Source: Jiangella endophytica (lineage in GTDB: Bacteria; Actinomycetota; Actinomycetes; Jiangellales; Jiangellaceae). Taken from it: DNA of 64,000 nucleotides. Below, in pieces: positions 60,219 through 64,000 of this stretch. Numbering within the stretch: the stretch's first letter is position 1; each line of letters begins with the position of its first letter. A model generated the notes under the pieces. The model was not told the DNA's origin. It was given only the letters and a program-made list of their open reading frames with translations, and ran no database searches. The stretch covers positions 921,358 through 985,357 of the forward strand of contig NZ_QVAI01000001.1 in NCBI RefSeq assembly GCF_003427025.1. The letters run 5' to 3'. Both the position numbers and the translations under genes were made by a program.

Positions 60219-60298
60219 GGCCGGACCCGGACGCCGTCGTCGATGTCGCTCTCACACCCCCTATGGGTGCTTCTGGCGACCCGAATGTGACAGGACGG

Positions 60299-60559
60299 TC
60301 AGGATTTGTCGCCGCCGCCGGGCTTCATCGACTCCCAGATCTCCTTGCACTGCGGGCAGACCGGGTACTTCTGGGGGTCGCGGCTGGGCACCCACACCTT
60401 GCCGCAGAGGGCGATGACGGGCGTGCCGTTGATCATGGCTTCGGTGAGCTTGTCCTTGGGCACGTAGTGCGAGAACCGCTCGTGGTCGCCGTCGCCGCTG
60501 GTGGGCTGGGTGCGGCGATCCTCGATGGTCTCGGTGCCGGGGCTCAGCTGGGTGCTCAC
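60299..60559 (-). CDS. DUF3039 family protein
   Basis: An 86-residue protein with ERFSHYVPKDKLTEAMINGT, VIALCGKVWVPSRDP and YPVCPQCKEIWESM. The CG...CPQC cysteines form a probable zinc site. This is a small conserved actinobacterial family of unknown role, often next to the helicase and transporter genes found here. Divergent from the MFS gene. Confidence 0.85.
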   Translation of the reverse strand: MSTQLSPGTETIEDRRTQPTSGDGDHERFSHYVPKDKLTEAMINGTPVIALCGKVWVPSRDPQKYPVCPQCKEIWESMKPGGGDKS

Positions 60560-60610
60560 ACCGCCAGTCTACGGACTGGGCGGACGAACGTCGCATGTCG
60601 GCAGCGTCGC

Positions 60611-60616
60611 TATGAT
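60611..60616 (+). promoter_or_regulatory. -10 box for a leaderless MFS transcript
   Basis: TATGAT ends 6 nt before the GTG at 60623, with no ribosome-binding site. Confidence 0.5.
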
Positions 60617-60622
60617 TCGCTC

Positions 60623-62074
60623 GTGACAGAGCGGTCGGGCGTCGAGGCGGCGCAGGGGGTTCTCGGACCGGAGTTCCGGCGGCTGTCCATCGGCATCGTC
60701 TCGGCCGTCGTGTTCATCGCCTTCGAGTCGATGGCGGTCGCGACCGCCATGCCGACCGCGGTGCCCGAGCTCGACGGCCTGGCGCTGTACGCATTCGCCT
60801 TCTCGGCCTTCTTCACCACCAGCCTGTTCGCCATGGTCGTCTCCGGTGAGCTGTGCGACCGCAGCGGCCCGCGGCGGCCCCTGATCCTGGGCGCGGGAGC
60901 CTTCACCGTCGGGCTGCTGCTGGCCGGGTCGGCGCAATCGATGTGGCCGTTCCTGGCCGGCCGGGCGGTCCAGGGGCTCGGCGGCGGCATGGTCATCGTC
61001 GCCCTGTACGTCGTCGTGGGCCGTGCCTATCCGGAGGCGATGCGGCCGAAGATCTTCGCCGCCATGGCGGCCGCCTGGGTGGTGCCGTCGATCGTCGGGC
61101 CGCTGGTCGCGGGCGTGCTGACCGACGAACTGTCGTGGCGATGGGTGTTCCTGGGAGTCGCGCCGCTGGTGCTGATCCCGGTGTTCCTGGCGCTGCCGTC
61201 GGTGAAGTCGGTCGACGGGCCGCCGCCGGGCGGGGCGCCGACACGAGCCGGCCGCAAACGGTTCGCGCTGGCCACGGCGATCGGCATGGGCTTGTTGCAG
61301 TACGCGGGGTCGCGGGCGGACCTGCTGGCGCTCGCGTTCGCCGCCGTCGCACTGGTGCTCGTGGTGCCGAGCGTCCCGAAACTGCTGCCGGCCGGCACCA
61401 TCGTGCTGCGCCGCGGGCTGCCCACGGTCGTCGCGCTGCGCGGCATCTACGCGGGCGCGTTCTTCGGCACCGAGACGTTCCTGCCGCTGCTGCTGGTCTC
61501 CGAGCGCGGGCTGTCGTCGACGCTGGCCGGGTTGTCGCTGACGGGCGGCGCGCTGGGCTGGGCGACCGGCTCCTGGTACCAGGGCCGCACCAAGACGGTC
61601 GCGCCGCGGTACCTGCTGGTGCGGGTCGGCGGGCTGTTCGTCGCGGCCGCCATCTCGGCGGTGGCGCTGGTGCTGGTGCCGTCCGTTCCGGCCGCGGTGG
61701 TCATGCTGGCCTGGGTGGTCGGCGCCTTCGGCATGGGCATCGCGACGGCGAGCATGAGCGTGCTGCTGTTCCAGCTCTCGCGGGTCTCCGAGCACGGCTC
61801 GAACTCCGCGGCGCTGCAGGTCAGCGACGCACTGTTCACGGCGACGTTCGTCGGCCTGGCGGGCACGATCTTCGGGTCGGGTCACGCCGAGGAGGTCGCC
61901 GACACCGTCGTCCCGACCTGGGTCTATCTGGTGATCCTCGCGGTCATGGCCTGCCTGGCGCTGTTCGGCGCGTGGGCTGCGGGCCGGGTCCGGACGGCGG
62001 CCGACGCCGCTCCGACCGGCCTGACGGCCGACCCGCCGTCGACGACCGGTCCCGCGGCGGAGCCGGCGGGGTGA
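60623..62074 (+). CDS. MFS transporter (DHA-type drug/metabolite exporter)
   Basis: A 483-residue permease with 13-14 predicted TM helices. The motif ELCDRSGPRRPLILG after TM2 fits the MFS loop signature, and LAGRAVQGLGGGM is typical of DHA2-like exporters. The tail is polar and Ala/Pro-rich. Substrate is unknown. The start at GTG 60623 rests on the -10 box and on the first helix beginning about residue 24. Confidence 0.9.
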   Translation: MTERSGVEAAQGVLGPEFRRLSIGIVSAVVFIAFESMAVATAMPTAVPELDGLALYAFAFSAFFTTSLFAMVVSGELCDRSGPRRPLILGAGAFTVGLLLAGSAQSMWPFLAGRAVQGLGGGMVIVALYVVVGRAYPEAMRPKIFAAMAAAWVVPSIVGPLVAGVLTDELSWRWVFLGVAPLVLIPVFLALPSVKSVDGPPPGGAPTRAGRKRFALATAIGMGLLQYAGSRADLLALAFAAVALVLVVPSVPKLLPAGTIVLRRGLPTVVALRGIYAGAFFGTETFLPLLLVSERGLSSTLAGLSLTGGALGWATGSWYQGRTKTVAPRYLLVRVGGLFVAAAISAVALVLVPSVPAAVVMLAWVVGAFGMGIATASMSVLLFQLSRVSEHGSNSAALQVSDALFTATFVGLAGTIFGSGHAEEVADTVVPTWVYLVILAVMACLALFGAWAAGRVRTAADAAPTGLTADPPSTTGPAAEPAG

Positions 62075-62114
62075 GACTGCGCGCGTCCGGCCTTCGGCTG
62101 TCGGTCCCGGCCGT

Positions 62115-62120
62115 TAGGCT
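62115..62120 (+). promoter_or_regulatory. -10 box upstream of the helicase gene
   Basis: TAGGCT is followed after 6 nt by a GTG at 62127 that is in frame with the helicase. The mRNA could start there and encode a 32-residue extension, or be a leader for GTG 62223. Confidence 0.4.
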
Positions 62121-62222
62121 CGACGGGTGCCCGGGCCGCCGCCCGGCTCCGGGCGCCGTCCCGTGTCGGCAGCGTTGCCGGCGGCCGGGCTTGGACACCG
62201 ATGTCGACGTCACGGGAGATGT

Positions 62223-64000
62223 GTGAGCACTTCGGCCGCTGAGCACCTGCCTCCTGCCTATCCCGATCGTGCCCCGTGGGGAACCGCGGGGCGCCTGCGT
62301 GCTTGGCAGGCGGCGGCGCTCGAGGACTACATGACGCGCGAGCCGCGCGACTATCTCGCCGTCGCCACGCCCGGCGCGGGCAAGACGACGTTCGCGCTGC
62401 GCATCGCCGCGGAGCTGCTGGCTCGCAAGGTCATCCACCAGCTCACCATCGTCGCGCCCACCGAACACCTGAAGCGGCAGTGGGCCGAGGCCGCCGACAA
62501 GGTCGGCATCACCGTCGACCCCGCGTTCAGCGGCCGCACGGCCCGTACCAGCCGCGACTTCACCGGCGTCGCCGTCACCTACGCCGGCGTGGCCGCGCAC
62601 CCCATGCTGCACCGCGCCCGCTGCGAGAACCGCCGCACGCTGGTCATCCTCGACGAGGTGCACCACGCGGGCGACTCCATGTCCTGGGGCGAGGCCACGC
62701 GCGAGGCGTTCGACCCGGCCACCCGCCGGCTGGCGCTGACGGGCACCCCGTTCCGGTCCGACATCAACCCGATCCCGTTCGTCACGTACTCGCCGGACGT
62801 CCAGGGCATCCCGCGCAGCGTCGCCGACCATTCCTACGGCTACGCCGAGGCGCTCAAGGACGGCGTCGTCCGGCCGGTGCTGTTCATGGCGTACTCCGGC
62901 GAGATGCGCTGGCGCACCCGGGCCGGCGACGAGGTCGCGGCGCGGTTGGGCGAACCGCTCACCAAGGACATCACCGCGCAGGCCTGGCGCACCGCTCTCG
63001 ACCCGCACGGCGACTGGATTCCCTCGGTGCTGCAGGCCGCCGACACCCGGCTGACCGAGGTGCGCCGGCACGTGCCCGACGCCGGCGGGCTGGTCATCGC
63101 CACCGATCAGGAGTCCGCCCGGGCCTACGCGGCGCTGCTCAAGCGCGTCTGCGGCGAGTCGCCCACCGTCGTGCTGTCCGACGAACCGAAGGCCTCGAAG
63201 AAGATCTCCGAGTTCAGCGACGGCGACAGCCGCTGGATGGTCGCCGTCCGCATGGTCTCCGAGGGTGTCGACGTGCCCCGGCTCGCCGTCGGCGTCTACG
63301 CCACCGCCACACAGACTCCGCTGTTCTTCGCCCAGGCCATCGGTCGTTTCGTCCGGGTCCGCAAGCGCGGCGAGACCGCGTCGATCTTCCTCCCGACGGT
63401 GCCGTCCCTGCTGTCGTACGCGGGCGAGATGGAGGTCTCGCGCGACCACGTTCTCGGCAAGCCGCCCGGCGCCGACGACGACCCGCTGGCCGCCGAAGAG
63501 GCGCTCATGGAGGCCGCCCAGCGCGAGGACCCCGCCGACGGTGAGGAGTTGATGCCGTTCGAGGCCCTCGGCTCCGACGCCTCCTTCGACCGCGTCCTCT
63601 ACGACGGCGGCGAGTTCGGCACCCAGGCGCGGGCCGGCTCCGCCGAGGAGGCCGACTACCTCGGCATCCCCGGCCTGCTCGAGCCCGACCAGGTGACCGT
63701 GCTGCTGCGCCGGCGGCAGGCCGAGCAGCAGGCCGCCAAGGCGGCCGCCCCGGCCGGCGACGGCGAGCAGGCCCCGGACGAGGCCGCCGGCCGCGACACC
63801 GCGATGTTCGAGCAGATCTCGACGCTCCGGCGCGAACTGAACGGGCTGGTCGGCGCCTGGCACCACCGCACCGGCAAGCCGCACGGCGTCATCCACACCG
63901 AACTGCGCAAGACCTGCGGCGGCCCGCCCGCGGCGCTGGCCACGGCGGCGGAGATCCAGGAACGCATCGACACCATCCGCGCCTGGGCCATCGCCCGCGG
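62223..64000 (+). CDS. DEAD/DEAH-box helicase (3' end outside window)
   Basis: The first 592 codons of a superfamily 2 helicase. RAWQAAALEDYM is the Q-like motif; Walker A is ATPGAGKTTFAL, motif II LVILDEVHHAGD, motif III LALTGTPFRSD, and motifs V/VI MVSEGVDVPRL and FAQAIGRFVRVRK. The family resembles UvrB/RecG-like DEAH helicases of unknown nucleic-acid target. GGGAGA precedes GTG 62223; an in-frame GTG at 62127 is the alternative. The frame is still open at the end of the window. Confidence 0.92.
   Translation, partial: MSTSAAEHLPPAYPDRAPWGTAGRLRAWQAAALEDYMTREPRDYLAVATPGAGKTTFALRIAAELLARKVIHQLTIVAPTEHLKRQWAEAADKVGITVDPAFSGRTARTSRDFTGVAVTYAGVAAHPMLHRARCENRRTLVILDEVHHAGDSMSWGEATREAFDPATRRLALTGTPFRSDINPIPFVTYSPDVQGIPRSVADHSYGYAEALKDGVVRPVLFMAYSGEMRWRTRAGDEVAARLGEPLTKDITAQAWRTALDPHGDWIPSVLQAADTRLTEVRRHVPDAGGLVIATDQESARAYAALLKRVCGESPTVVLSDEPKASKKISEFSDGDSRWMVAVRMVSEGVDVPRLAVGVYATATQTPLFFAQAIGRFVRVRKRGETASIFLPTVPSLLSYAGEMEVSRDHVLGKPPGADDDPLAAEEALMEAAQREDPADGEELMPFEALGSDASFDRVLYDGGEFGTQARAGSAEEADYLGIPGLLEPDQVTVLLRRRQAEQQAAKAAAPAGDGEQAPDEAAGRDTAMFEQISTLRRELNGLVGAWHHRTGKPHGVIHTELRKTCGGPPAALATAAEIQERIDTIRAWAIAR

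Overview
The window is a 64-kb piece of a very GC-rich chromosome with the habits of a high-GC actinobacterium. It shows strong G/C third-position bias, dense GTG starts, many GTGA/ATGA stop-start overlaps, and at least seven genes whose start codon lies 6-8 nt after a TANNNT -10 box, which suggests leaderless mRNAs. It also holds family markers such as DUF3039, DUF3052, a PPOX/LLM oxidoreductase pair, PucR and MmyB-type regulators and a PheS-related SrmL-type ligase. A Jiangella-like or related soil actinomycete would fit, but the genus is not proven by the sequence. No rRNA, tRNA, transposase, integrase or CRISPR array was seen, so this looks like ordinary chromosome rather than a mobile island.

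Layout. 0-2.4 kb: a partial gene, a thioredoxin-fold lipoprotein, a PucR regulator and a decayed GH15-like fragment. 2.4-3.3 kb: a gene-free stretch of palindromes and tandem repeats. 3.3-8.7 kb: two secreted proteases (M6-like and S8) and a small secreted repeat protein. 8.7-12.1 kb: LLM/PPOX oxidoreductases, an MmyB-type regulator, a small conserved protein and Ogt. 12.2-16 kb: a tight bioY / acyl-CoA ligase / thiolase-like / EcfT operon. 16-21 kb: exported PhoD, a peptidoglycan amidase with FG-GAP repeats and a PHP phosphoesterase. 21-25.5 kb: membrane proteins, a CPBP protein, DUF3052 and a kelch-like lipoprotein. 25.5-29 kb: the ATP-grasp / alpha-E / transglutaminase operon. 29-33.7 kb: a two-component system with small exported low-complexity proteins and an APH-fold kinase. 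33.8-37.1 kb: a CNNM pair and SAM hydrolase behind a probable leader peptide. 37-43.6 kb: two TetR modules (membrane proteins, quinone oxidoreductase, MMPL exporter). 43.7-45.6 kb: SrmL, SRPBCC and a small ORF. 45.7-52.2 kb: an alpha-glucan module (debranching enzyme, LacI, ABC sugar importer without its ATPase). 52.4-64 kb: a small kinase, a large LuxR ATPase, malic enzyme, AlgH, a calpain-like protease with a partner, DUF3039, an MFS transporter and a DEAD/DEAH helicase that runs off the end.

Three things tie separate genes together. First, a motif of fixed spacing, GATGAGA-N4-TCTCAT-N5-TCTC, occurs four times: before the operon of the OmpR-type two-component system, before two small exported proteins, and between an APH-fold kinase and the CNNM operon. 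It looks like the regulon of that response regulator. Second, three families of long intergenic palindromes lie mostly between convergent genes, and some supply the stop codons of the flanking genes. Third, TetR and LacI regulators sit next to visible operators in their divergent intergenic regions.
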